DNA of 64,000 nucleotides, taken from Ganoderma boninense (Eukaryota; Basidiomycota; Agaricomycetes; Polyporales; Polyporaceae). Under the pieces are notes generated by a model that saw nothing but the letters and a program-made list of their open reading frames with translations, did not search any database and was not told the DNA's origin. The stretch covers positions 4,914,134 to 4,978,133 of the forward strand of contig CM035304.1 in NCBI GenBank assembly GCA_002900995.3. Reading direction: 5' to 3'. Numbering within the stretch: position 1 is the stretch's first letter; each line of letters starts with the position of its first letter. Below are positions 23,980 to 34,211 of the stretch, in pieces. Both the position numbers and the translations under genes were made by a program.

Positions 23980-24321
23980 ATGGCCCCCAGTGTCACCCTG
24001 AACCTCCCCCTCGAAGACTACGTGGCGCCCCTGGCCGCGCTGCTCGTAATCGGCGCCCTCGCCATCGTCCTCCGCAACCGGGGACGCGCTCGGCAGGTCG
24101 ATCCCGAGGCGATCGAGTTGGAGGAGGCCGGAGCGGCGGCTCACGGTGCGACACAAGGTGCAACACAACAGGTCGCCACCCCCTTCGCCACTGTCAACAA
24201 CGCCGTCGCGGACGGCGCCACTGTCGGCGCGATTGTCACCGCGGTCGCCGCGGACGTCGCCGGCGCCCTTGCGCACAGCGTCATGGTCGAGGCTTCCGAC
24301 GTCGCGGATGCCTCCGATTGA
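23980..24321 (+). CDS. small single-pass membrane protein, 113 aa, unknown
   Basis: Seen: an intronless 113-codon frame starting MAPSVTLNLPLEDY at 23980 just after a pyrimidine-rich tract, ending at TGA 24321. Residues about 15-31 (VAPLAALLVIGALAIVL) form one apolar helix, followed by RNRGRAR, which predicts N-out/C-in. The remaining tail is Ala/Val/Thr-rich and low in charge (TPFATVNNAVADG, GAIVTAVAADVAGAL). No family is recognised. The promoter tract, clear TM followed by positive charges, and codon bias towards C/G third positions support a real gene. Against it: the opposite strand is also open (23797-24351), as often happens in GC-rich sequence. Confidence 0.5.
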   Translation: MAPSVTLNLPLEDYVAPLAALLVIGALAIVLRNRGRARQVDPEAIELEEAGAAAHGATQGATQQVATPFATVNNAVADGATVGAIVTAVAADVAGALAHSVMVEASDVADASD

Positions 24322-25662
24322 GACCGCAGCGGTCACGGTGAGCTCTCCCAACTCTCATGACTGCGGCGAGGCTCATCCAAGCTCGTCGTCAGTCTCCCGT
24401 CTCATGCCCAAGGCAGATGCTCGGTTCGCAGAAACATTTCATATTATCCTACATTGTCAAGACTCACCCCTCCTTTGTCCTTTGGTTTCGTCACCCATCT
24501 AGCATGAACATAGTCACGTTGGAGCATGTACGTTAACCCTGATATTGTCGTAGCTTTGACATTGACGTTGTCTCCTCGCAGGCATGTTAACGAGATGAAC
24601 GTGGTTTTTAGATTTCTTCCTTTTGTACTTGTCCCGTGCCTCGGTCTTCCTTTTCTCTATGTCCCTTCTCAGTTGCTTCATACCTGAACTATTCCTGCTC
24701 CCGCGCTATATATTTCGCCGACCTGTCCCTGTGTCTTTGAGGGCAATGCCCTTCACTGTGTTCCACCCTCACCATACCTAAAAACCCGACTCTGCCATGG
24801 TGGCCACCACTTACATGCTTCATCTGTAATGCTCCAGCTTACTAGATCGGACTGTGCTAGAGTTCAGACTAGCAGATTGCTATTTCCTACGTTACACCCC
24901 CGTACGTCGCTATCATACCCAGTAGTAGAGTCCCTGTACCCTATACCAAAGAAAATATATTTTTTCCCTTTCGAGAACTGTACTGTACGTCGCAATGCAT
25001 ACCATCAAATCTCCCAGGCGAATTCCCGGCCGCAGAAGTGACTTGTGATTCGGATGATGTCATTTCGAAGAAGTGGCTGTACCTTTATGTACATCTATCA
25101 AAGGAAGATAACATCTTCCATTGCCAAGCGAAGACTTCGATGAGAGGTGTCGGAGACTTCCCCCAACTGGTCCAACTTGAACCTCTCGCAAGGTTACCGT
25201 TGTTGCGCTATGATGCCGGACTAGTGCGTACGGCACTTTTCTTTCTCTCTATATCAGCGCCTCTCACACTCCTATAACGAGTACATGCTTTGGACCGAAT
25301 CCAGAGTTCAATCTGCAAGAGTGAATATCGACTCCGGGGTCAACACAATCATCAGGCCGAGTTCGAGGCAGGCACTGAGGTGCGATCCATACTGTGAGGG
25401 ATCTGGCGTCTCCTGAGGTTCGGCGTTGAGCGGCGAGGGAAGAGGGAGGTCGGAAACACACCAGAGCTTGTCGAAGACGAGATGAGTGGGGAAGATATCG
25501 CATCGAAAGCTGTGGTCTAAGGGCCCCAGGGACAGCCTATATGTACACGTCGAGACTAATCCTAGCCGATACAGTCGTAAGCCCTCGGCAACGGGCAGTC
25601 TAAGCTGACAGAACGAGTAAGCCCTCGGCACTCTGGGCAATACAAGACAGTGGGTCAGAAGA
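24322..25662. other. 1.3 kb without a supported gene
   Basis: AT-richer than its surroundings around 24600-25000. Short plus frames (24829-25041, 25038-25277) and minus frames (25264-25700) have no recognisable product. It lies downstream of the decayed gag on the minus strand, so old retroelement sequence may be present, but I could not identify a pol domain or an LTR. Confidence 0.35.
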
Positions 25663-26756
25663 ATGAAGAGAACAACTCGCCCTCCAGGACTCGTGTCCAC
25701 GGGTCCTTCTATCCTGCTTGATTACCATTCCCAGTGGCAACTAATCCTCACCGAACGACAGGTTATCCAAAGACAACTCGTCCGCCTCCACATCGACGGA
25801 GGCCTGTGCGTCGTCGTCCCTGGTGACAATAAACTCGTCAGGATAATTAGGAGGAGCAAGCTGGTCCGTCACCAAGAAAGCCCTATCCCGCAGGCTACCG
25901 TTGAGAGGCTGGATGGGAAAACGATCTATCGGGTCCCAGCCTTCAGCTCAAGCCTCGTCGGGATCGAAGTAACTGTTGAGCATTGTTTGCAGGTATAACA
26001 AACAATCAGCAATGTGACCACAGTCCCAGATCCGCTTGCGGCAAGATTCTACGGTGATTGAGGCTGACGCCACCATGACATTGCCGTCTACTGCCCGAGC
26101 ACGTTCGGCTAGCTGCTCGACGTCCGCGAAAGACACCGAACTGGCGCCGACACCAACCTGAGGTGCACGGGCCATTTTGCGGCCGGGGCAATTCCGGCTT
26201 TTATTGCCTGGCTGTTTGTATGAAAAACATTTGTAATCAGCAAATAGTTGGCTGCGCTCTTGGCGAGACAGCCAGCTCGCACACTTGCGCTGCTCACCTG
26301 GAGCTGTCCCCGGCGTCGATGTCAGAGGTTGCAGCGATTCAGACGGCGCGGAACCAGAGCGAGAGGGACGATTGGAGGACGATGTCGGGGTGCGTGGTTG
26401 GAAAGATTCTGGCCCAGTGGTACGGTTGGCAAACCGACCCCAACTGCGTCCAAACACCCTCCCTTCAAAACCGCGTTCCTCACGGCGGGCTTCCAGGTAG
26501 GCTTCTTCGCTGCGCACAGCGTATTTGACGAGTTTCTCGAGCGACGTCTTCTCTGGGTGCAGACCCTTATCCAACAGGGCGACACGGATGTACGAATGGA
26601 CACCGCGCCAGAAGATCTGCACAAGTTAGAAGTCAGTGACGTCAGGCAACCGGGTAGCCAGCTGTTGGATTTAGGGGACGAAATTCCGAACATTCCCCCG
26701 TCCCTGAGTCGCCGTTTCCAGGCGAATGCGGAGCCGGGCCTTGTAAAAACCTCCAT
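25663..26756 (-). pseudogene. decayed Ty3/gypsy-type retrotransposon gag
   Basis: Seen: the best frame (26622-25948, minus) reads IFWRGVHSYIRVALLDKGL, LEKLVKYAVRSEEAYLEARR and then a zinc-knuckle-like KCFSYKQPGNKSRNCPG. Known: fungal gypsy Gag proteins have a capsid core ending in FWRGL..YIR..L and AA.R.EEAY, followed by a C-x2-C-x4-H-x4-C knuckle. Here the second Cys is replaced by Tyr and the His by Asn, so the knuckle should not bind zinc. The N-terminal half continues in another frame (26756-26322) and the downstream part in yet another (25998-25663), which indicates frameshifts. No protease, reverse transcriptase or integrase was seen nearby. It is an old fragment, not an active element. 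Confidence 0.72.
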
Positions 26757-28347
26757 CGCTAATGAGAAATCAATTAGAATTACCAGGAACTAACTGGAAT
26801 TATCGGTAGGGAACCCTTACCTATCAACAAGTTACCACTCTCTTCGTCGTAATCAATGCCGTACATAGATTTCCCATTAAGTGCAAGGCAGGAAAACGGC
26901 CGGAGCAGGGCGTTGGCAACTCAACGAAATTTCCTGCTACTCCGCTGGAGCCGGCCCTAAACATGGGCGTCAATGGGAAACGCGCTTTCCGACTCCTCCC
27001 GTCGTCTCTTGTCTCCATCTTCCATCCCCGTCGAAGCCTTCTGGATGCCGAGCGGAGTTCCTCTGCTCATTTCGCTTGTCTGCTGGTCCAAATAGGGGTT
27101 GTTGTGGCTTGGTCTCGTCCTGCGTGATCTAGTTGGAGGCTCGGAAGCTCGTGTAGGTCGTGACGTGGTGAGTTCGCGACCGCTCTGGTAGGTGGCGCAA
27201 TCTGCTACCCCCGTATCTTCATAACTGACGCTGAATATGGTAGTGGCCAAGGATTCTGCCACTGTCATTGAGTACGACATGGCGATGCCACCTGAACGAA
27301 GCATCAGAATTCCGTCCCAGTTCGCTCCTCCCGGAATCCAGACGTTCCCCTTGGCTTCTACCAGCTGGTACGTTCCGCTACACAACCTCTCTATCATCTT
27401 CGCGCTAATCCTTGAGCAAGATTGACGGCGCAGCCATTCATACTTGTCACCTCCTTTTATGAACGGCGGCGTGGGTCTCTACATCCCTTCGGCTATCACC
27501 TTGAGAGTCTGACTTGGTGCCGCCGAGTCGCACGGTGCTTCCACGTATTTTCTTCTCTTGTTGTCGTGCGTAATGCTTCGCTATCTCCGTCTCTGTGAGT
27601 GTCAGCGGTCTCTTTCCCAATCTTGAATGTCAATAGCCTGATAGATGTCTTCCAGCGACCTCGCGGTATTATTACTGTTGTTGCGGATGTGTACATCTGA
27701 GGATATCCCCCTGGACAAGTGGTTGTGGCTCGTTTGTGCATGATTTAGTGTAGTTGCGTTGTCGCCATGTGTAGTCCTACTTTCAATGTGAATAGCGTTT
27801 CCCTGCCTTGATCATTGTGTGAATGAGAACAACAGGTCGTGATCCATTATTCTACGGAAATATTGACGCTTTAGAGTACAGAACTACGTCTCATTTGAAT
27901 CTGCTAGTTCCGGGACCTTGATGTTTAGACTAACACACTAATTTCCCTCCAGTATGTCTTATTACCGCTCGGAGGTCTTCCCTGATGCGCCAATGCTTCT
28001 AGTTAGCTGCAAGGGCTACTAGCCCAAATTAAACTACAGTATATCTTAGCAGGCTACGCGTGAAACCAACTTGAACGTGGTGAACTCTTGGACATGTAGG
28101 TGTGCGTTCCGCATGGGGTCCTTCCTTAAAGTCACAAATCGCGGTAAGCTATGCCGCAAGGAGTCACAGCATTGCCAGCTTCCTGAGCTTCTTGGTTCGA
28201 CTTGGGTTCGACTGTGCAAAGATACTTGGATTCCAACTCAGCTGACGCTCGAATCGCTAGGTAATCAGAATCTTGTGTGCTTCAGCCTTCAGCTGACCTC
28301 AAAACGAAGCCGAGTCGATGTCCTGTGCTCTCCAATAGCACCCAAAC
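26757..28347. other. 1.6 kb without a supported gene
   Basis: The minus-strand segment 27150-26960 (with PLGIQKASTGMEDGDKRRRE) may be the N-terminal part of the decayed gag region, judged only by position and its charged, linker-like character. The rest, including plus frames 28071-28400, has no recognisable coding content. Confidence 0.35.
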
Positions 28348-30005
28348 ATGCAACCAGATTCTCAGTACGACCTCGTTGGTGGGCCTTTCACAATCATTGA
28401 GTCGGACCCTGGTGAGTGCATGCTCGATTGGAACAATCCCCACGCTTGCAGCAGACTACGAGGCTCAGTGTGCTCATTGTCAATAGGCGTGTTTACCACG
28501 CTCGTCAGGAAGCTCGGTGTGGCTGGTCTGGAGGTCACAGAGCTCTACTTTCGCCACGGACCGTATATCTGCAACCTCTGCGAAGCAGACGCAAACGCAA
28601 AGCCTGAATTTAGTGCTGAAGACGACCTCGACGACCCCGACGCCCACGCAATATGGTTCGCCAACCAGCTCAGCGACGACGCATGTGCATCGCAAGCAAT
28701 CCTGAACGTCCTGCTCAACTGCCGTGAGCTAGCAGCACATGCAGCCTAGTCTGCCACAGCACGCGCTAAGTCGTCGAAAAATCAACAGATGAGAGGCCTC
28801 GCCATTTCCAACTCGTTCCACATTCGCGAATGACAGAACTCGCTCGCGCGGTAAGTCCCATCCCTTCTCCAAAGCTTCTCGCCCCTTTCCGACCACATCT
28901 CTTCCATTGCCAGCCCGGCGGACCTACAGGGAGCGCACCACTCGCTCGCCACGACAGCGCTCGAGTCCGCGAAGGCGGACAGCTCTCCTCCCTCCAAACG
29001 GTGCAAGACGTCGACCGCATGGACCTCCCGCCGCAAGTCGGCACGCGGCTCGCACTCGGAGAAGGTCGACTCGTACCACTACATCGGATACGTCCCTGCA
29101 CAAGGCCGCGTCTCGGAGGTCGATAGCCTCCGTTCGTCGGACCCGCTCGATGCTGGGGCGATCGATTCTGACCAACCAGACGGGGAAGAGCGCGTGAGGT
29201 GGATGGACGTCGTGCGGCCCGCGCTGCAGCGGCGCATGCACGGCGCCCACACGTTGAGCCCGGGGCACATCCAGTACAACCTGCTCGCGATCGTGGACGA
29301 CCCGTACCTGCGCGCGAGCGATGAGTTCGAGATGCTCAAGCGCGAGGGTGCCGCGCTCGAACGGCGCCTCGCAGAGCTGCACCCCGAGGGCTGGGAGGAC
29401 AAGGTGCGTTTCCCATCCTCGTTCCCCATCCCCCGTCCGTCCATTAATGGCGATTTTGTGGTTAGGGTTACGCAGGTCGACAGCACGCGTGCGCCTCGCC
29501 GCTGCGGCCTGCAGCAACCACACCGGGGCGGGTCTTCGCCTCGGACTTCGGGGTGCGGAAGATGGCACCGGAGCTCGCGATCCTCGACTTGCCCGCCCCT
29601 GCACTGGCGCCGGCCTGGGAGCAGTGTGTGCGCGACGCGCTCGCTGCGAAGGTCGCCGTGGGCGAGGAGGTCGCGAAAGCGGAGAGCGCCCAGGTACGTC
29701 GCAGGCTCGCAGCTCGCAGACTCGGAATTGGGTGCTCAAGAGGCGGGGGCCTGTAGCTTTTGGGCTTTGGGTTGTGCTGGGTTTGAGCGACAGGCGAGCT
29801 GACGTACAAACTTTGTGCTTCGCAGGCCGCTCATGTCAAGCGGACATTTGACTATGAACCCTTCATCCGGGACTTTGTAACTGCACTGGAAAATGAAGGC
29901 TTGCTAGAAAATGCGCTCGAAGGCGGAGGCGGCGTTGGATCTCAAGATCTAGTCCGTGCCCCGTGGACCTACAAAAGACGTCAAATAGGGTCTTTGGGGC
30001 ATTAA
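28348..30005 (+). pseudogene. broken UCH37/UCHL5-type ubiquitin C-terminal hydrolase
   Basis: Seen: exon 1 (28348-28411) MQPDSQYDLVGGPFTIIESD; exon 2 from 28487 with VFTTLVRKLGVAGLEVTELY; then NQLSDDACASQAILNVLLNC, which holds the active-site Cys. Further on come MRGLAISNSFHIRE, YHYIGYVPAQGRVSEVDSL (active-site His and Asp), WMDVVRPALQRRM, IQYNLLAIVDD, LWEQC-like WEQCVRDALAAK and a UCH37-type tail FDYEPFIRDF. Known: this is the peptidase C12 family member associated with proteasome and INO80. Breaks: in-frame TAG at 28747 and TGA at 28831 (between IRE and QNSLAR), a loss of about 12 residues after VTELY, and a shortened, unalignable stretch before MRGLAI. Introns are retained, so this is a decayed genomic copy, not a processed one. 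An undetected intron could rescue one stop but not the missing core residues. Confidence 0.78.
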
Positions 30006-30049
30006 GAAACGGCAGGCGAAGGGCACCTTTCAAACTTCGGACGCAGCGC

Positions 30050-30870
30050 TCGTCCAGGTTCCGAAGTAAGCTGTCGTGTTGCAGCGAGGGGTCGGTCGGG
30101 ATCGTCAACAGCGGGAGCCCTGCCATGACGAGATCCATGGGGGTTCCCGCGATCTTCGTCATGATGATCGGCACGTAAGCATTCGGGACGCGCTGCACCA
30201 CACACCATCTAGAGACAGCGGGGAAAGGGATGAGGATGGGTAAGACAAGTGTCAACTTTCGAGCAATGCACGTTTCCCCCAGCCGAAGCGACCCGCAGGG
30301 AGAGACTGTCGTGAAAATCGACGCACCAACACCTCCGTGGCCCTCTCCGCCTCCTTGAGCGTGTGCATAAAGACGTCAAAGAGTCTTCGCGGAACATGCT
30401 TAGACACGACACACAGGGTGTCGACCTTGGCCCGTGTACCTCTAGGCGATACGACCCAACGTCAAGACCTTGACGCCAGCCGCGGAGAGCCCGCGCTGCA
30501 CGGAGACGATGCGTACAAATTTCTTGACAAGGGCGGCTAGTCGGTCCTGTAAAGTAGGAAAGGTTAGCTTATATAGTTCCGGTCACGCAAGGCCACACTA
30601 ACGAGGTCGTTGATACGAGGAAGGTACGGTAGACAGAGAGCATGGTGACGCGGGGCTTGTGAGTGGAATTGGGCGGCGTCGCTCGGAGGTGTGATGGAGA
30701 GGGAATGGGTCGGACATGGAGCCCTTCGTGGGGAGCTAAACATAGAGCTCACCATACCTTGGACTCCTCCTCGCTTTCAACCGTTCCTTGTCGTCGAAGC
30801 TGCTCTATGAGTGGGGAGGCTCTATCGTCGGACTGGCAGGCGTTACGCCTGAGTGTTGAGGGGTAGTGGT
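30050..30870 (-). pseudogene. PAP1: poly(A) polymerase relic, copy B
   Basis: Seen on the minus strand in order: EQLRRQGTVESEEESK (30822-30767, followed by a GT donor), LAALVKKFVRIVSVQRGLS (near 30540-30480), YRLEVHGP, then VVSKHVPRRLFDVFMHTLKEAERATEVL (30405-30325), an intron, VPNAYVPIIMTKIAGTPMDL, and LLRNLDERCVRSLKG near 30060. Known: these are consecutive blocks of the nucleotidyltransferase domain of fungal poly(A) polymerase, which adds 3' poly(A) tails to mRNA. The catalytic G-S-D-I-D block between YRL.VHGP and VVSKHVP is deleted and the frame shifts there, so the copy cannot be active. The central and C-terminal domains are absent. Its 3' end runs into the 3' end of the opposite-strand UCH37 relic. 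Confidence 0.75.
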
Positions 30871-31739
30871 CCTACGGAAATGACGTTATAACGGTGTGCG
30901 CTGTCACAGAAGGGTCACAAAAGCAGCTCACATGGTTGCGTGGTCATGGGGCTCGATGGCGGAATAGCGGGTTTGAAGGAGCGAGGACAGAGTCGTCCTG
31001 ACGCGGAGAGGGAGCGGAGCTCGGCGTCGGTAAATAGGGACCCCCCACGGCAAGTCCCGGGGCATTGTCCACATGCGGCAGAACCTAGACACAACCCCCG
31101 TTCGTCGCCTTCTCCTCCCCGGACGCACAGTGGTGAGACCCTGGACAATCACTTACTGTCAGCCGGCGACAGAAGGACAGATGACGCCAGGTATAGCTAA
31201 CATCGGTGAGAGAGAACTGATCATTGATGTGGTAGTCTACAGGCATCTCGCAGTGTGTAGATATCAGAATGAAGAGTCTCTCTTGTTCAAACACTATCCC
31301 AATGTCCAGTTGGAGCGGTACATTATACAGCAGGGTAAGTACAAAGCAGGTGAATGGGGTGAACGTACTGTGAGCAATCAAACCAGCAGGAAAAAAGTAG
31401 AACATTAGCCACATAAACTGGAAGGCGTCGTTTCAAGCACTCGCGACCACCGCCAAAGGAGCTATCGTGTCAGAAGCTTGAGCGGTATGTGGGAGTTTTG
31501 TCATCGAGGAGAAAGTATCCGGATGGCCAGACAGTCGCCCTTGAGGAGTGGTGGTGCTGGATCTTAGGGACGCTCCAGTAGTACATGAGCACCTGTTCTA
31601 TCCGGTGCGGATAAAATGAGCAAGATAGAAGACGACAACGAGCATGGCTCTTGCCACGCCATCCAGCAAACTATTTACGTTGCAATAGATGGCTCAACCT
31701 GGATATCGACGTCAGAAAGCGATGTGAGGGTACCCGGAA
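30871..31739. other. gap between the two poly(A) polymerase relics
   Basis: 870 nt in which I could not recognise the expected central-domain text of copy A, nor any other gene. The minus frame 31085-31414 is open but unrecognised. It could be decayed polymerase sequence beyond recognition by eye. Confidence 0.35.
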
Positions 31740-32610
31740 GCAATACTACCTACGGTGTACCCACAGCTTGATGCAGCGCAGTGCGTCGCGGTAGACGTCC
31801 ACGTTGGCCACCGAACGCAGTATCTCGTTGATCACACGAGAACCTAAAAGACGGCGTCAGGGGTCAAGGCTCCGAGACACGGCGATGAAAATGGGTTGAC
31901 CGTTGAGACTGCGAACACAACGTTCGCCCAGATTCTTCCAACAAGCCGTCATCTCGGGAATCCAAGTCGTCGGAAATAGAGCTCATTGAGAGCTGAGCTA
32001 AGAGGAGATCCGTTGGAATACCGGATATCTCAGCAGTGGTGATAAGCCCAGGGCCATATGCCTCGGAAACTCCTTGCTCTGACGAACGGTGAACACCGTC
32101 TTCCACTCCGACACAAAGGCGAGAACGTACCGAGACATCGGTCGCACTTTCCATCTCCCGGAGCATCCCTTCGAGCACATCGAAGAAGTCAACGCTAGTG
32201 ACGTGTCGCGGCACCAGACACAGGGCATCTATATCGGTCCCCGGACCATGGACGCCGAGTCTGTACGACCCGAAAGTAACCCCCGACAGCATTCGCAGCG
32301 GACTCGAACAGGCTTCGGGCGAGTGAGACACGCTGCACGAAATTCTTGATTGACGCCTCCAAACGACTGAAGACCATCTCCCTGTGCAGTCGTAGTTAGC
32401 TATGCTCGCCACTGACGGCATTCCGACAAGGCCGACACCAACTCCCGCGGTGGCCATTGCTGTACTCACCTCCTCTTAGACTAGTCTTCGCTCTCAAATA
32501 TACCCTGACTGCAAGCTCCTCCATGGCGGTGTCTATGACTTCTTTCTTGTGTTGAGTGGATTCGTTGGTTGGTAATGGAGGGGTTACACCCAAGTGTCTG
32601 TCATGCTTGT
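31740..32610 (-). pseudogene. PAP1: poly(A) polymerase relic, copy A
   Basis: Seen: HLGVTPPLPTNESTQ near 32600-32560; MEEL, then in a shifted frame GIFESED followed by a stop and SKR; ASIKNFVQRVSLARSL and ESAANAV near 32350-32290; in a third frame FGSYRLGVHGPGTDIDALCLVPRHV (catalytic Asp pair in GTDID) and FFDVLEGMLREM; after an apparent intron GVSEAYG, EISGIPTDLLLAQLSMSSI; another shift to WKNLGERCVRSLNG; then INEILRSVANVDVYRDALRC.IKLWVHRR (31843-31753). Known: this is the full N-terminal catalytic half of fungal PAP1. At least three frameshifts plus a stop break it, although the active-site block itself is intact. It keeps intron positions, so it derives from a DNA-level duplication. Confidence 0.82.
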
Positions 32611-32959
32611 TGAAGGGAGGCCGCTGGAGCATCTGGAGCATCGTCCGTGAACGCCATCGCTCAAGTAGCTTCAGGGAGTAGGCGTAAAGGAGTGCGAGAA
32701 AGGCAAGGGTCGCCACGGAGGTGGTCGTCGTGGAAGACAGAGTGCGTCCGTCGTAGCCACGTGCGGCTTCGTCGCCGCGGCCATTGCCGAGAACTTCGAA
32801 GCCGGCGTCTACATGCCCCAGTCTGCTTACCCCACGAGACGTGCTCAGGCTGAGACTCGGACTAGGTCGCCTACCACATCCCTCCAACACTTATGCTTGC
32901 TTATGGCAGAACTCGCCTCTTGACACGCTGTAATCACTGGGCTCACCATGCACACTCTG

Positions 32960-33640
32960 TGAGGACTGCCAAGGAAACCTGGTTGGGAGCTTGTCGCAGG
33001 CATCGAAGTTCATGCCCAGATCAAGTCGCGTCGGAAGCTCTTCTCTGGTGAGAACCCAGTAATGCACTGTCCTTGTATTGTCTCCTCAAGGAAGGACTAG
33101 AGTCACGCTCACCTGCCTTCACAACCCCGCCCAACTCCCATGTGGCTCCTCGCCGGATGGAGAAGCGCCATCGTGGTTGGATGCTTCCATTTACCTGTTT
33201 TCCTAACCATGTCGTTGCTCATCAGTGTTTTCTTCAGCACCCATCGCGTGCAACAGGCGTTTAGACCTCGACAAAGATAACCTCTCAATCCGAATCAAAC
33301 AACTACAGCTTTAATTAAAACGGGTGAGTAGCCGTATCGCCAACGGCTCCACTCCTTGGCACTGTTGTTCACAGCCAAGACACGGAGGTCCACATCCTTC
33401 CTCAGGAACTGCATAACCGCCATAGACCTCAACCGGGCAGGCACGGGCTTCATGGAGATAGTCTCCGAGCCGGACACGCGGTGCGCGCTTTCCTCGCTGT
33501 TCGATGTACGTCCTCTAACCTAAGCTTCGCTCCCACCATGGTAGTTCGTCGGAGGAGCCAGCCAACTATGTCGGGACCATGCAGGCGCTCCTGGGTTCCG
33601 TGGGCTCCAGCGAAGGCATTATGGAACGGGTACGTGTGTA
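32960..33640 (+). pseudogene. GatB-type glutamyl-tRNA(Gln) amidotransferase relic
   Basis: Seen on the plus strand: WELVAGIEVHAQIKSRRKLFS (exon ending at about 33049, GT donor), PPNSHVAP near 33140, LDKDNLSIRIKQLQL near 33275-33310, DLNRAGTGFMEIVSEPDTR near 33430-33475, and SSEEPANYVGTMQALLGSVG then SSEGIMER near 33550-33630. Known: these blocks occur in this order in GatB (yeast Pet112), the mitochondrial subunit that binds tRNA and supports transamidation of Glu-tRNA(Gln). The spacings are far too short: the AFPG...DRKHYFYPDLP region and most of the segment between RIKQ and DLNRAG are missing, and the pieces lie in different frames. The C-terminal half was not found. It starts about 350 nt from, and divergent to, poly(A) polymerase copy A. 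Confidence 0.75.
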
Positions 33641-33649
33641 GTTCAATCC

Positions 33650-34196
33650 CACCGCGCCCCGTTCCGGCAGAGTTTGAAGATCGGGCACCGCGCGGTGTCG
33701 ATGGAGGATCGCACCGCGATGTACGCGAGGAAGTGGCTGGTGAGGCGCGAGCCCGCGCGCGTCTGTATCGTCTGGAGTCACTTGAGCAGGATGGTCGTTG
33801 CGGGCACAACGCCCGCCGCTAGGATCAAGTCCGTCTTCCCGTCGGGGAAGCACAGGTCACCGTCTGGAGCACATTCACCACGTGGTCCTCGTCTGCGTCG
33901 ATGGAGAAGGTCTGTGGGATCATGAGCGTGCTGCCGAGACCTTGCTTCGCGATCTGCCACTCCTTCTCTTGGACGGTGTATGCGAGTTTATACCCTTTGT
34001 GGAAATCCTGATCAGTCCCAGTTTTGCTCTCTGGCTGGTGATTTTGTAGTTGTGCTAACAAAGTTTTACAGTGCACCTCCATCGGGGCACTAGCGGAGCT
34101 ACACGCTATGTTCACCCGCCAAAACGAGAGCGCCATGTAAGTAGTCAGAGTGTCATTCGTCATCCTGATTGATGTCTCGACTCGATTGGGGGTCAC
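33650..34196 (-). pseudogene. unidentified enzyme fragment, possibly an FAD/GMC-type oxidoreductase C-terminus
   Basis: Seen: a minus-strand frame with GSTLMIPQTFSIDADEDHVVNVLQTVT (34000-33920), continuing after a short frame change as DLILAAGVVPATTILLKWLQ, then AGSRLTSHFLAYIAVR and CPIFKLCRNGAR. Inferred: the LAAGVVPAT-T-ILL and AGSRLTSHF wording is reminiscent of the C-terminal part of fungal FAD/GMC-like oxidoreductases, but I cannot assign it firmly. No FAD-binding GxGxxG N-terminus was seen and the frame changes at least once, so I treat it as a fragment. Confidence 0.35.
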
Positions 34197-34211
34197 AGAA
34201 GATGGGAGATA

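Noticed and set aside
23797..24351. 184-codon minus-strand frame opposite the small membrane protein
   Set aside because: Gly/Arg/Asp-rich shadow; the plus frame has a promoter-like pyrimidine tract, a clear TM helix and a positive-inside flank.
29863..30255. 130-codon minus frame taken as an intact small gene
   Set aside because: Only its middle matches poly(A) polymerase (VPNAYVPII, LDERCVRSL); both ends are random read-through, so it is a pseudogene segment.
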